Source: Roseiarcus sp963748545
Lineage (GTDB): Bacteria; Pseudomonadota; Alphaproteobacteria; Rhizobiales; Beijerinckiaceae
Direction: 5' to 3'
NCBI GenBank assembly: GCA_963748545.1
Contig: CAVVJO010000003.1
Span: 434,001 to 498,000 of the forward strand
Length of the DNA: 64,000 bases
Shown: piece after piece, positions 37,297-47,624 of the stretch
How positions within the stretch are numbered: the stretch's first letter is position 1
Layout: every line of letters starts with the position of its first letter
The notes under the pieces: model-generated
The model's input: the letters and a program-made list of their open reading frames with translations, nothing else
Database searches by the model: none
What the model was told of the DNA's origin: nothing
Translations under genes and position numbers: made by a program

Positions 37297-37330
37297 AAGG
37301 GGCGAGACGCCCTCGGGCGTCTCGCCCCTT
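37297..37330 (+). terminator. Strong hairpin terminator downstream of tgt
   Basis: A perfect 15-bp stem, AAGGGGCGAGACGCC (37297-37311) with GGCGTCTCGCCCCTT (37316-37330), closes on a CTCG tetraloop and is followed by GTTTCC. It lies 74 bp after the tgt stop and is the strongest simple hairpin I found. Its core GGCGAGACGC matches the dispersed hairpin family. Confidence 0.7.
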
Positions 37331-37717
37331 GTTTCCGTCCTCGCAAGCCCTGCGCCTCGATGTTCTTTTCGTATTTCCCGGGCATTAAGGGCCCGGTCCG
37401 AGGCGGCAAAGCGTGTCGTCCTCCCACAGACTTTGCGGCGTCCGGCGCCAAAAAGTTTGGCAGCGGCCTCCTTTTCGCGCGGATAGTGCTAGTCCACTTT
37501 TCAAGCCCTGTCACGGGGCTTGGCAGCCCTGCCATGCAAAATTTCTCTAACAAAGCGCGAGTTGGTCAATTGTATCGCGACCGGAGCAAATGTTCTCTTG
37601 TCAGCCGTCGGCAGGACATCGCCCGTCGGCAGGGCAGGGTGAGGCAATTCGCCCGTCTTCCACCGGTCTTCGGGATAGCGTAAAAGCCGGCGAGAAACCC
37701 CAGCAAGGAAGTCCGTT
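37331..37717. other. Gene-free region upstream of enolase
   Basis: This 387-bp stretch has no supported gene. It becomes less GC-rich around 37530-37590, which is the likely promoter region for eno. No operator is obvious. Confidence 0.35.
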
Positions 37718-39003
<1,286 letters not shown>

Positions 39004-39039
39004 ACGCGCTCTTAACCATCGGTCGGCAACGATCGGCGC

Positions 39040-39366
39040 ATGGTCGTCAGAACTCGCCTGCGCTCGATCGTCGTTCCGATCGTTTTCTACCTCGTTCTCG
39101 GGGTGGCGACCGGCTACCTCGTCTGGGGCGCATCGAACGGCGCGCACGGACTGAAGGCTGCGGAAAAGGATGCGACCCAGGCGGCGGCGCTTCAGGCTCA
39201 GCTCCTCTCTTTGAAGGAGGAGCACGCGCGCTGGGAACGTCGGGTCGCCGGGCTCGGGCCCGACAGCGTCGACCGCGACCTGCTCGACGAAGAGGCGCAC
39301 GTCGAGCTTGACCGGGTCAACAAGGACGAAGTCGTGATCTTCACCGGGCCGCAGGCCAAGCGCTAA
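39040..39366 (+). CDS. ftsB: FtsB/DivIC-type septum formation initiator
   Basis: This 108-residue bitopic protein has a short basic N-terminus, one membrane helix (IVVPIVFYLVLGVATGYLVW) and a periplasmic coiled coil (AAALQAQLLSLKEEHARWER), ending with the typical LDEEAHVELDRVNKDEVVI. FtsB joins FtsL and FtsQ in the divisome. It follows eno as in other Rhizobiales, but the pyruvate dehydrogenase genes that often come next are absent. Confidence 0.88.
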   Translation: MVVRTRLRSIVVPIVFYLVLGVATGYLVWGASNGAHGLKAAEKDATQAAALQAQLLSLKEEHARWERRVAGLGPDSVDRDLLDEEAHVELDRVNKDEVVIFTGPQAKR

Positions 39367-39373
39367 GCCGGAG

Positions 39374-39392
39374 GGGCGGCGTCTCGCCGCCC
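39374..39392. repeat. Perfect GGGCGGCG-TCT-CGCCGCCC hairpin
   Basis: An 8-bp perfect stem with a TCT loop sits 7 bp after the ftsB stop, in the 220-bp gap to the converging HTH gene. It can act as a terminator in either direction, although no T-run follows. It is the cleanest member of the dispersed hairpin family. Confidence 0.55.
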
Positions 39393-39586
39393 GGTGGGCG
39401 AGACGCGCACCCTCCATCCGCGCGGGGAAGCGGGCGCTGCCTCTCGCTCATTATGCGCCGGCCGCGGCCATCGCGCCGACCGACGCGGCCGTCTCCATCC
39501 AGCGGCTCGCAGCGGGGCCAAGCGGATCGCGCGCGACCTCGACAGGCCCAGTCCGGGGCGCGAACCCGCTCCCGAATTGAGACCTG

Positions 39587-40201
39587 TCAAGGGTTTGCGG
39601 CGGACTTTGCGGGCGCGCGTCGGTCGGAGTGCGGGCGAGGTCGGGCGCCGGCGCGCGGCGGCCCGCAGGGCCGTTTGGCCTCGGCCTCCTCCGTGAGGGC
39701 CAGGTCGGCGAGGCTCCGGGATTTAGCTTTTTCAGGGACTTGCGCCACGATTGGGTACCGCGCGCGGTCGTCGGAAAGCGCCGGCGGGGCGGCGGCCTCG
39801 GCCTTGCTGTCGAGGGCGGGCGTCCGGGTCAGCGGCCGGGCGGCGAGCACCGCGGCGTAGCGGTCGAGCGCGCGCACGATCCTGACCACGAGATCGACCG
39901 CCTTGAGGTTCATCTCCCCCATGGCGCTATAGGCGACGAGCAGCGCCTCGTTCAGCCGGCTCATCTGAAGCGCCGCGAATTCTTCCGGGGATTCGGGCAT
40001 CGAGCGGGCGAGGACGTCGCGGAGCGTTTCCCGCGCCGCGCTTTCCGTCATGCCGACCCGCGCGGCGATTTCTGGGATCGAGACGCCGCGATTGGCGTAG
40101 TCGATGATGACCCGCCCGCGCTCGATCGCGGTCAGGCGCAGGGCGAGCGCGGCGGCGGAGGAATCTTCGGGGGCGGCGGGGCCTTCAGTGATAGCGGTCA
40201 T
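39587..40201 (-). CDS. Hypothetical helix-turn-helix protein
   Basis: The 204-residue protein has a sigma-like helix-turn-helix near residues 35-60 (VSIPEIAARVGMTESAARET), a second helical segment (AALQMSRLNEALLVAYSAMG and AVDLVVRIVRALDRYAAVL) and a disordered Ala/Pro/Arg-rich tail. This plan is seen in small phage terminase-like and Rhizobiales hypothetical proteins, but I cannot name a family. No phage genes are around it. It is divergent from glyA. Confidence 0.6.
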   Translation of the reverse strand: MTAITEGPAAPEDSSAAALALRLTAIERGRVIIDYANRGVSIPEIAARVGMTESAARETLRDVLARSMPESPEEFAALQMSRLNEALLVAYSAMGEMNLKAVDLVVRIVRALDRYAAVLAARPLTRTPALDSKAEAAAPPALSDDRARYPIVAQVPEKAKSRSLADLALTEEAEAKRPCGPPRAGARPRPHSDRRAPAKSAANP

Positions 40202-40455
40202 GGGAGTTTCCTTGTTCTGAAATTAACAAATTACAGAGCCGCGCGGCGCTGGGCAAGCTTTTTCTTCTGAAAAACTGCATACAAGGGACATGAAGCCCCT
40301 TGTGGCTCGGCGCTGAGGCCGCTTGATATCGGTTCGAGGAAAGGCAAGTTTGAGCCTGCTCCCCCGACCGGACAAGACGGGAACGCTTTGTCTGGTTCTC
40401 CGGGCGCGCCCGTGCTAATGGCCGCACTCCCGGTTTTTCGACTCGGCAGCGCCCC

Positions 40456-41754
40456 ATGAACGTCACCGCCAACTCGCCCATCCGCTCCAACTCGTTCTTC
40501 TCCGCGCCACTCGCGTCGGCCGATCCGGAGATCGCCCGCGCGGTCGAGCTCGAACTCGGCCGGCAGCGCGACGAGATCGAGTTGATTGCTTCCGAGAACA
40601 TCGTCTCGCGCGCTGTGCTCGAGGCGCAGGGGTCGGTGCTGACGAACAAGTACGCAGAAGGCTATCCCGGCAAGCGCTATTACGGCGGATGCCAGTATGT
40701 CGACATCGCCGAGACTGTCGCTATCGAGCGCGCCTGCCGCCTGTTCGACTGCCGCTTCGCCAATGTGCAGCCAAACTCCGGCAGCCAGGCGAACCAGGGC
40801 GTGTTCCTGGCGCTGATGCAGCCGGGCGATACCTTCATGGGCCTCGATCTCGCGGCCGGCGGTCATCTGACCCATGGCTCGCCGGTCAACATGTCGGGCC
40901 GTTGGTTCCATTGCGTGTCCTACGGGGTCGATCGCGAGACCCATCGGATCGATATGGACGAGGTGCAGCGGCTGGCCCGCGAGCATAGGCCGAAGCTGAT
41001 CATCGCCGGCGGATCGGCCTACGCCCGGTTTTGGGACTTTGAGCGCTTCCGCGCCATTTGCGACGAGGTCGGCGCCTATTTCGTAGTCGATATCGCCCAT
41101 TTCGCCGGACTGGTCGCGGGCGGCGCGCATCCTTCTCCGTTTCCGCACGCCCACGTCGTCACCACCACGACCCACAAGACCCTGCGCGGACCCCGCGGCG
41201 GCATGATCCTGACCAACGAGGAGGACCTCGCCAAGAAGATCAACTCGGCGATCTTCCCCGGGCTCCAGGGCGGTCCGCTGATGCATGTCATCGCCGCCAA
41301 GGCGGTCGCGTTCCATGAGGCGCTGACGCCGGAATTCCGCAATTATGCGCGCGCGGTGGTCGACAATGCCCAGGCGCTCGCCGCGGAAATCCTCGAGGGC
41401 GGCTTCAAACTGGTGACAGGCGGCACCGACAATCACCTGATGCTGGTCGACCTGACGCCCAAGGGGCTCACCGGCAAAGCGGCCGAGGCGTCGCTGGGCC
41501 GCGCGCGCATCACCTGCAACAAGAATGGCATTCCCTTCGACCCGCAAAAGCCGTTCGTAACCTCGGGCATTCGCCTCGGCACCCCGGCTGCGACCTCGCG
41601 CGGCTTCGGCGTTCCGGAGTTCGCCAAGGTCGGTCGGCTGATCGTCAAGACGCTGGACGGCTTGGCCGCTCACGGCGAACCGGGGAACGGCGAGGTCGAG
41701 GGGCAGGTGCGCGCCGAGGTCGCCGAGCTCACCCATCGCTTCCCGATCTACTGA
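40456..41754 (+). CDS. glyA: Serine hydroxymethyltransferase
   Basis: GlyA interconverts serine and glycine with tetrahydrofolate and PLP, feeding one-carbon metabolism. The 432-residue product shows IELIASENIVSRAVLEAQGS, NKYAEGYPGKRYYGGCQYVD, VDIAHFAGLVAGGAHPSPFP and the PLP lysine in VTTTTHKTLRGPRGGMI. It leads the glyA-nrdR-ribD run common in Rhizobiales. The 254-bp upstream gap holds a weak 7-bp hairpin at 40281-40303 but no riboswitch that I recognise. Confidence 0.96.
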   Translation: MNVTANSPIRSNSFFSAPLASADPEIARAVELELGRQRDEIELIASENIVSRAVLEAQGSVLTNKYAEGYPGKRYYGGCQYVDIAETVAIERACRLFDCRFANVQPNSGSQANQGVFLALMQPGDTFMGLDLAAGGHLTHGSPVNMSGRWFHCVSYGVDRETHRIDMDEVQRLAREHRPKLIIAGGSAYARFWDFERFRAICDEVGAYFVVDIAHFAGLVAGGAHPSPFPHAHVVTTTTHKTLRGPRGGMILTNEEDLAKKINSAIFPGLQGGPLMHVIAAKAVAFHEALTPEFRNYARAVVDNAQALAAEILEGGFKLVTGGTDNHLMLVDLTPKGLTGKAAEASLGRARITCNKNGIPFDPQKPFVTSGIRLGTPAATSRGFGVPEFAKVGRLIVKTLDGLAAHGEPGNGEVEGQVRAEVAELTHRFPIY

Positions 41755-41790
41755 GTCGGCGACGATCTCAATTGAGGGGGACGGTTCGGG

Positions 41791-42301
41791 ATGCGGTGCC
41801 CGTATTGCGGCGGTCTCGACACCCAGGTGAAGGAGTTCTCGCCCGACCGAGGATTCGTCCTCGATCCGCCGCCGGCGCGTGTGCCCGGACTGCGGCGGAC
41901 GTTTCACGACTTTTGAGCGCGTCCAGTTGCGCGAACTGATGGTGGTGAAGAAGAGCGGCCGGCGCATGCCGTTTGATCGGGACAAGCTGATGCGCTCGGT
42001 TCAGGTGGCGCTGCGAAAACGGGCCGTCGAACCCGAACGGATCGAGCGCATGGTCAACGGCGTGGTGCGCCAGCTCGAGAGCCAGACCGATGGCGACATC
42101 CCGACGGATCGGATCGGCGAACTCGTCATGGAGGGTTTGAAGGCGATCGACGATGTTGCCTACGTGCGATTCGCCTCGGTTTACCGCAACTTCCGAGAAG
42201 CCCGCGATTTCAATGCAATCGTCGGAGAACTTGAAGCGGAGCCTGAGGCAGTTGCGGATCTCGCAACGGCGCGCAAGCGCAAGGAGCCGCATGCGCCATG
42301 A
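41791..42301 (+). CDS. nrdR: Transcriptional repressor NrdR, frameshifted
   Basis: NrdR is a zinc-ribbon/ATP-cone repressor of ribonucleotide reductase genes. The zinc cysteines are MRCPYCGG at the start and VCPDCGGRFTTFERVQL after a +1 shift near 41835, where one extra T in GAGTTCTC breaks the conserved ribbon. The ATP-cone follows (LMVVKKSGRRMPFDRDKLMR, IGELVMEGLKAIDDVAYVRF). Its stop overlaps the ribD start (ATGA at 42298). The break is probably a sequence error. Confidence 0.88.
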
Positions 42302-43419
42302 GCGCGCCGGCTGACGCCCGGGCGGACGACGACCAACGCTGGATGCAAGCCGCGCTCAATCTCGGCGAGCGGTCGCTGGGGCTCGCCGCGCCGAATCCGT
42401 CCGTTGGCGCGATCCTTGTCAAGGACGGGATCGTAGTCGGCCGGGGCGTGACTGCGCCCGGCGGACGCCCGCACGCCGAACGGATCGCGTTGGCCGAGGC
42501 CGGAGAGTCGGCGCGCGGCGCGACGCTCTACGTGACGCTCGAGCCCTGCTCGCATTTCGGCGCTTCGCCTCCCTGCGCCGACGCGGTGGTCGCCGCGGGC
42601 GTCGGCCGGGTCGTGGCGGCGATCGAGGATCCCAACCCCGAGGTCGGGGGCCGGGGTTTTCAGCGCCTGCGCGCAGCCGGGATCGAGGTGACCGTAGGGC
42701 CGGGGGGGGCCCAGGCCCTTCGCGACCATCTCGGCCACATCCGCCGCGTGACCGAAGGCCGTCCGTCGGTGACGCTGAAGCTTGCCGAAACCGCGGACGG
42801 TTTCGCTTCGGGCGGCCCGCACGATCAGCGTCTCAAGATCACCGGACCGATCGCCAACGCGCGGGTTCAGATGCTGCGCGCAACCCACGACGCGATCATG
42901 ATCGGGGTGGAGACGGCGCTCGCCGACGACCCGGCGCTGACGGTCCGGTTGCCCGGGCTCGACCGCAAGCCATGGCGGGTTGTCCTCGATACCCATCTCC
43001 GCCTCGCCCTTCGCTCACGGCTTGCCACGACCGCGCGCGATCTGCCCACCCTCGCCATCGCCGGCGCGGACGCGCCGGGCGAGGCAGACCGGCGCCTCGC
43101 CGGCCTCGGCGTGATTGTCGAGCGCGTCGCCCTCGACGCCGATGGCCGCGCGGATCTCGACGCGGCGCTGAAGGCGCTCTCCGCGCGCGGGATCACGCGC
43201 GTCTTCAGCGAGGGCGGCCCGCGCGTCGCGGCCCGCCTCATCGCCCTCGGCCTTGCCGACGACGTGGTGATCTTCACCGCCGAAAAACCGCTCGGCCGCT
43301 ACGGCCTGTCGGCGCTGAGCGACGAGGCGCGCGCCACGCTCGCTGATCCCTTGCGCTATCGGCTGGTCGAGACCGCGACCTATGGGCCGGATTCGATGCG
43401 GGTGTGGGAGCGGCGATAG
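42298..43419 (+). CDS. ribD: Bifunctional riboflavin biosynthesis deaminase/reductase RibD
   Basis: RibD deaminates the pyrimidine intermediate and then reduces its ribosyl side chain in riboflavin synthesis. The N-terminal cytidine-deaminase-like zinc site is visible as PHAERIAL and LEPCSHFGASPPCADAVV. The C-terminal reductase domain starts near GRPSVTLKLAETADGF and includes VFSEGGPRVAARLIALGLAD. At 373 residues the length is normal. The usual partners ribE, ribH and nusB do not follow in this window. Confidence 0.93.
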   Translation: MSAPADARADDDQRWMQAALNLGERSLGLAAPNPSVGAILVKDGIVVGRGVTAPGGRPHAERIALAEAGESARGATLYVTLEPCSHFGASPPCADAVVAAGVGRVVAAIEDPNPEVGGRGFQRLRAAGIEVTVGPGGAQALRDHLGHIRRVTEGRPSVTLKLAETADGFASGGPHDQRLKITGPIANARVQMLRATHDAIMIGVETALADDPALTVRLPGLDRKPWRVVLDTHLRLALRSRLATTARDLPTLAIAGADAPGEADRRLAGLGVIVERVALDADGRADLDAALKALSARGITRVFSEGGPRVAARLIALGLADDVVIFTAEKPLGRYGLSALSDEARATLADPLRYRLVETATYGPDSMRVWERR

Positions 43420-43481
43420 CGGCGGGCGTCGCAAGTTCGGCCGCCCGCGCCATTCCTTGGCGCTTCGTGACCGTATTGAAA

Positions 43482-43545
43482 TTTCACCACCAAGATCACC
43501 AAGGGCGCGACGGTCGTTCTTTCTTCGTGTCCTTCTTTGGTGAAA
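43482..43545. repeat. Inverted repeat TTTCACCA...TGGTGAAA
   Basis: Eight-base arms TTTCACCA (43482-43489) and TGGTGAAA (43538-43545) flank 48 bp between ribD and the converging DUF2778 gene. The inner sequence CACCAAGATCACCAAGGG resembles CACCACGATCATAAAGGG at about 23360, also between converging genes. These may be copies of a small dispersed non-coding element. Confidence 0.45.
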
Positions 43546-43582
43546 AGAAGCGCCCGAATTGCCAGCGTCCCTTGGCCGATCG

Positions 43583-44473
43583 TCACCTCGCCGCTGTCGT
43601 CAGGTCGAGGCGCGTCACCACGGCGAGGCGCTTCACGCGCCCACTCTGATAAGCCCTGAGGAAAGCGTCGTAGTCCTTGAACGACACGCAGCCGTTCGAG
43701 TCGCCCCTTGGACCGAGCATGAAGGGGTGCGCCAGCAGCCCGTTGCGTCCGAACATGTCGCCGTCGCCGATCGGGTTCAGGCGCAGGGCCTGGACGCCGT
43801 GAAAGATCTCCTCGCGCATCGTCAACTCGTAGAGGTGCGGCGGGGTCGCGCCCCGATCGGCTTCGCTTACGGCGCGGGGATCGTCCAGAAGCGGGCCGAG
43901 GCCCGAATGGGCTTCCAGCCGCCTTCCGTCCGGGAGATAGACGATGTGCGCCGAGATGTCATAAACGGCCGTCGTCGGGTCTCGCGCCGCCGCGCGCGCG
44001 AACGCATCGCCGAGTTCCGAGCCGGGCTGGAGCGGAAGGAGCCCGTCGGGGCGGGGCGGCGGCAGGGGCAAGCTCTCGAGCGCGGTGTCGCGCTGCAGCG
44101 GCGGGGGCGTGACCCGAAACGTTGGAGCGACCGGAATGGGAGGAGGAGGCGGCGCCAATTCCGCGGGCGCCCACTGAGCGCTTGGCTCGGGGCCAATCCG
44201 GATCGGAGCGGGCGCTGGACCCGATGTCAGCGGCGGCTCGTCCGACGCGATCGCGACCGCCGGCGGAGATGACGGGCCGCCCAAAAGCGGGGGGATGACA
44301 GCGACCGCAGGGGACGGAAGGGCGACCGGGCGAGACAGCAGCGCCGCAACCGCCAGTCCGCCAACCGCGATCACCGCCGCGGCGCCGAAAAGCAGCCACA
44401 GCACAAGGACCCGCGTTTCGCGATCTCCGCCGAGGAACGCCCCAAAGGACGATGCGTCGTTCCGGTTCCCCAT
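43583..44473 (-). CDS. DUF2778 (Tlde1-like) membrane-anchored protein
   Basis: The 296-residue protein has one N-terminal membrane helix (VLVLWLLFGAAAVIAVGGLA), a long Pro-rich periplasmic linker and a C-terminal DUF2778 domain. The domain shows YDISAHIVYLPDGRRLEAHS, EIFHGVQALRLNPIG and HPFMLGPRGDSNGCVSFKDY with the conserved His and Cys. These resemble L,D-transpeptidase active sites and related Tlde1-type domains, so action on peptidoglycan is likely. Whether it is an effector or a housekeeping enzyme cannot be told; no immunity or secretion gene is adjacent. Confidence 0.8.
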   Translation of the reverse strand: MGNRNDASSFGAFLGGDRETRVLVLWLLFGAAAVIAVGGLAVAALLSRPVALPSPAVAVIPPLLGGPSSPPAVAIASDEPPLTSGPAPAPIRIGPEPSAQWAPAELAPPPPPIPVAPTFRVTPPPLQRDTALESLPLPPPRPDGLLPLQPGSELGDAFARAAARDPTTAVYDISAHIVYLPDGRRLEAHSGLGPLLDDPRAVSEADRGATPPHLYELTMREEIFHGVQALRLNPIGDGDMFGRNGLLAHPFMLGPRGDSNGCVSFKDYDAFLRAYQSGRVKRLAVVTRLDLTTAAR

Positions 44474-44692
44474 GACGCCTGGCGGCGACGCCGCCCTCCT
44501 AACCGCCCGTCAACCATACCACGAGACTCACGGGATTGTCATGTGACCATGATCACACCTCGGAGCGCCGCAGCCGGAACCAAACGCGCACGCCGCTCCG
44601 CCGGACGCTGCGCTCAGCCAAAGGGCGGAACGGACGTTTAGCTCCGATGCAGATCGCGAACGCGAACGTCGCGCGTGGACGATGACGCGGGC

Positions 44693-45049
44693 TCACAGGT
44701 TGCCAGCGAAGGGCAGACGCCTTCCGGAAGGGAAATTCGTCGGGGTGCTTGCCACGGTGTTGCTCGCCGCGTTCGCCTCCGAGAGCTTTGCTTGGACTAG
44801 CCGCCTCGCGAGAATCGCGTCCTCGATCTTCCAGAGCGCGAAGTTCACGGCTTTGAGGCTGCTTATCAAATCTGAGAGCGGCTCGCTGGCCTCGATCGAT
44901 TTTGCGAGGTCCTGCAGCAAGCGCAGTTCCGTTGTCGTGGCGGCGCCGGCGGCTTCGGTTGGGATCTCGACGCTCTTGATTTCAAAGATGGTAATCCTGT
45001 CGATCAATTCGCCCCAGGAAATGGGCGCACAGGGCGTCGAAGCACTTTG
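44693..45049 (-). pseudogene. DUF6165 family protein, start and C-terminus disrupted
   Basis: The readable part GELIDRITIFEIKSVEIP and LISSLKAVNFALWKIEDAI matches DUF6165, a small helical family found near TPR and glycosyltransferase genes. The sequence continues upstream as CAPISW in the same frame up to the TPR stop codon, without a start codon. Downstream of KIEDAI the expected conserved C-terminus (a VYxxNDxRA-like block) is missing. It is either decayed or frame-damaged, and it directly follows the TPR-glycosyltransferase gene on the minus strand. Confidence 0.6.
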
Positions 45050-47284
45050 CTAGAGTTCGTTTGCAGGTTGACTGTCTTTGCCGACCAACTCACGTAACGC
45101 GGTTTCAATCTCCGTGAACACGCCCTTCCAATCGCCCGCCGTTCGCTGGCGAAATAAACGCATGGTCGGATACCAAGGACTGTCCGTTCGGTCCAACATC
45201 CAGCGCCAGTCGGGTACGCGTTTGAGCGCTACCCAGACAGGTCGTCCGAGGGCCCCCGCGAGATGTGGGATCGACGTGTCAGAGCTGATGACGAGATCGA
45301 GGGTCTCCACGACCGCGGCCGCATCGAGAAACGCCTCGTCGCCCTGGTCGTAATCCTCCCCAAGCGTTTCCACCACCATCCCCTGGGGCATAGCGCTTAG
45401 CTGTTCGACGCCGGCGCCCTTTTGCAAGGCAATCAGCCGAACGCCTGGAATTCGAGATAATGCCTGAAACTCGAGAAGGGAAAATGCTCGCCCAACATCG
45501 ACTGCGCCGGATTTGCGGCCTTGCCAGGCGATGCCGATCTTGAAACCCTTTTCGCCAAGTCTGTCTCTCCATTTTGCCACCCGCGCAGGTTCGGCTCGCA
45601 GATAGGAATTTTCGGCGGGGATGGTCTCGAGCGTGTCGCCAAATGCAAGGGGCAGGCTCAGCAACGCGATTTCATAGTCAAACGTTTCGCCGAGCGGTTC
45701 GGCATCCAGCAATCGAACCGTAGGGTCAAGGGTCCGCAAGAGGCTGTGCATTTCGGGACGCACAAGAAAGGCGACTTGGGCCCCCAGCGCGGACAGGAGC
45801 GGCAGGTATCGAGAAAATTGAATGACGTCGCCCAGTCCCTGCTCGCCATACGCAATCACGCGCTTGCCCGAAAGGCTCTCGCCCTTCCAAATCGAATATT
45901 TGGCTTTCAGTTTACGTTGCGGCGCATCTGTGACGATGCGCCATCGGTGTTCGTATCCGATCCAGCCCTTTGCAAGGTCGCCAAGCCGCAGGGAGGCCAA
46001 CCCCCGGGCGTAAAGGGCCTCGGCGTAGTCGGGGTTTATCGCAAGCGCTCTTCCGAACAACTCGAACGCCTCGTCGAGCCGCCTCTGCCCGACGAGCGCG
46101 ACGCCCCGGCTATAGAGCGCCTCGAGGTGATCGGGTCGGATCGCCAGCGCCTTGTCATAGCTCGCCACCGCCTCGTCGAGGCGCTCGAGCTGCGCGAGAA
46201 CGGCGCCGCGATTGTGGAGCGCCTCGACGGAATCTGGCTTGACCGCCACCGCTTTGTCGTAGCTCGCCAGCGCTTCGTCGAGCCGCTCGAGCTTGGCGAG
46301 CGCCATGCCGCGGTTCTTGAGCGCTTCAACATAGTTCGGCTCGTTCGCCAGCGCTTTGTCGTAGCTGGCCAGCGCATCGTCAAGGCGCTTGAGCTTGGCG
46401 AGAACAGCGCCGCGATTGTTGAGCGCATCGACGGCGTTCGGCTTGAGCGCCAGCGCTCTGTCGTAGCTCGCCAGCGCCTCTTCGAGCCGCTCGAGCAGCG
46501 CGAGACCGTTTCCGCGGTTGACGAGCGCATCGACACGGCCCGGCTCCAACGCAAGCGCTTTGTCGTAGCTCGCCAGCGCCTCGTCCAGGCGCTTGAGCAT
46601 AGCGAGACCGTTTCCGCGGCTGACGAGCGCATCGACGTGGCCCGGCTCCAACGCCAGCGCCCTCTCGTAGCTCGTCAGGGCCCGGTCGGGGCGGTTCAGC
46701 TCAACCAGAACGTTTCCGCGGTTGATCAACGCTTCGACATAGTCGGGCTTGATCGCCAGCGCGTCGTCGTAGCTCGCTAGCGCCTCGTCGAGACGCCGGA
46801 GCTCCAATAGGACGTTGCCGCGGTTGCTGAGCGCGTTGGCGGCCCCTGGCCTGAGCGCGAGCGCTCTGTCGTAGCTCGCCAGCGCCTCGTCAAGGCGCTT
46901 GAGCATTGCGAGAACATTGCCGCGGTCGTTGAACGCGTCGAACAAGTCCGGCTGGATCGCTAGCGCTCGGTCGTAGCTCCCCAGAGCCTGCTCCAGCCGG
47001 CCCAGTTTCGTCAGAACGATCGCGGCATTCATCAAGCCTGAGATGTTGTGTGGTTGGGATCGGAGGGCGACCGAAATGGACTGCAGCGCTTCGTCCGTCC
47101 GGCCCTGCTGAAATCGCAATATGCCAAGCAAAAGTCTGCAATCCGGATGGCCCGGGCAGGCCCTTAGGACGGTCGCGTAAATTTGCTCTGCCTCCTGCAG
47201 CTTCCCCTGCTGATGCCTAGCCAGCGCTTGCTCGAAGAGGTGGTTGGCGTGTTCGGGCGACTGTGGTGACGGTGCGTTCGACAT
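45050..47284 (-). CDS. TPR protein with C-terminal glycosyltransferase-like domain
   Basis: The 744-residue protein has about 12 consecutive 34-residue TPR units (pattern NRGNVLAxLxRLDEALASYD), covering roughly residues 10-440. A C-terminal GT-B-like domain follows (GKRVIAYGEQGLGDVIQFSR, KIGIAWQGRK, VVETLDLVISSDTSIPHLAG), as in SPINDLY/OGT-like and GT9-like bacterial proteins. Such proteins may glycosylate proteins or surface polymers; the acceptor is unknown. The repeats are similar at DNA level and so prone to recombination. A DUF6165 gene follows on the same strand. Confidence 0.85.
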   Translation of the reverse strand: MSNAPSPQSPEHANHLFEQALARHQQGKLQEAEQIYATVLRACPGHPDCRLLLGILRFQQGRTDEALQSISVALRSQPHNISGLMNAAIVLTKLGRLEQALGSYDRALAIQPDLFDAFNDRGNVLAMLKRLDEALASYDRALALRPGAANALSNRGNVLLELRRLDEALASYDDALAIKPDYVEALINRGNVLVELNRPDRALTSYERALALEPGHVDALVSRGNGLAMLKRLDEALASYDKALALEPGRVDALVNRGNGLALLERLEEALASYDRALALKPNAVDALNNRGAVLAKLKRLDDALASYDKALANEPNYVEALKNRGMALAKLERLDEALASYDKAVAVKPDSVEALHNRGAVLAQLERLDEAVASYDKALAIRPDHLEALYSRGVALVGQRRLDEAFELFGRALAINPDYAEALYARGLASLRLGDLAKGWIGYEHRWRIVTDAPQRKLKAKYSIWKGESLSGKRVIAYGEQGLGDVIQFSRYLPLLSALGAQVAFLVRPEMHSLLRTLDPTVRLLDAEPLGETFDYEIALLSLPLAFGDTLETIPAENSYLRAEPARVAKWRDRLGEKGFKIGIAWQGRKSGAVDVGRAFSLLEFQALSRIPGVRLIALQKGAGVEQLSAMPQGMVVETLGEDYDQGDEAFLDAAAVVETLDLVISSDTSIPHLAGALGRPVWVALKRVPDWRWMLDRTDSPWYPTMRLFRQRTAGDWKGVFTEIETALRELVGKDSQPANEL

Positions 47285-47289
47285 TCAAA

Positions 47290-47600
47290 TCTCAAGATAT
47301 CGGCGTGGGGCAAGCGGGGGAATTCGAACTGGCGGACCCCGCAATCGAACGCGACGGAATAGACACGGTCAAGCGCCGCGTTTGTTATCGGAACCCAAGG
47401 CTGGAAATGACCCAGCGTCGCTTTACGAGCAAAAAGCAATTTCACCGGATCGCCGCAATCCTTCTGGGTCTCGTGATGGGAAGAGCCGGCAATGAGCCAG
47501 TGGCCGGTGCGGTCGACGAAGCCTAACGAGACGACAAAGGGAACCAGTTCATAGGCGACATCGATCGGGCGGCAGGGATCGTTTTGTCACGACCCGGTGG
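47290..47600 (-). pseudogene. Unidentified coding-like fragment without start codon
   Basis: On the minus strand, a frame opens after a stop near 47590 and reads strongly protein-like sequence for about 95 residues: DVAYELVPFVVSLGFVDRTG, HWLIAGSSHHETQKDCGDP, KLLFARKATLGHFQPWVPIT, ending PRLPHADIL. A stop (TTGA) is available one base out of frame just after this, directly before the TPR gene start at 47284. No start codon lies in frame upstream, apart from an internal GTG at 47445. It is either a truncated gene or one damaged by frame errors. I do not recognise the family. Confidence 0.45.
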
Positions 47601-47624
47601 AAGTCCTCCGCCGCGGCGTCGGGG

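Noticed and set aside
40281..40303. Possible riboswitch or terminator before glyA (ACAAGGG / CCCTTGT)
   Set aside because: A 7-bp stem with a 9-nt loop and no T-run; it does not match the SAM-II or glycine riboswitch patterns known to me.
43583..44473. Type VI secretion effector (Tlde1) with an immunity partner
   Set aside because: The DUF2778 domain is present, but the protein is membrane-anchored with a Pro-rich linker, and no immunity or secretion genes are adjacent.
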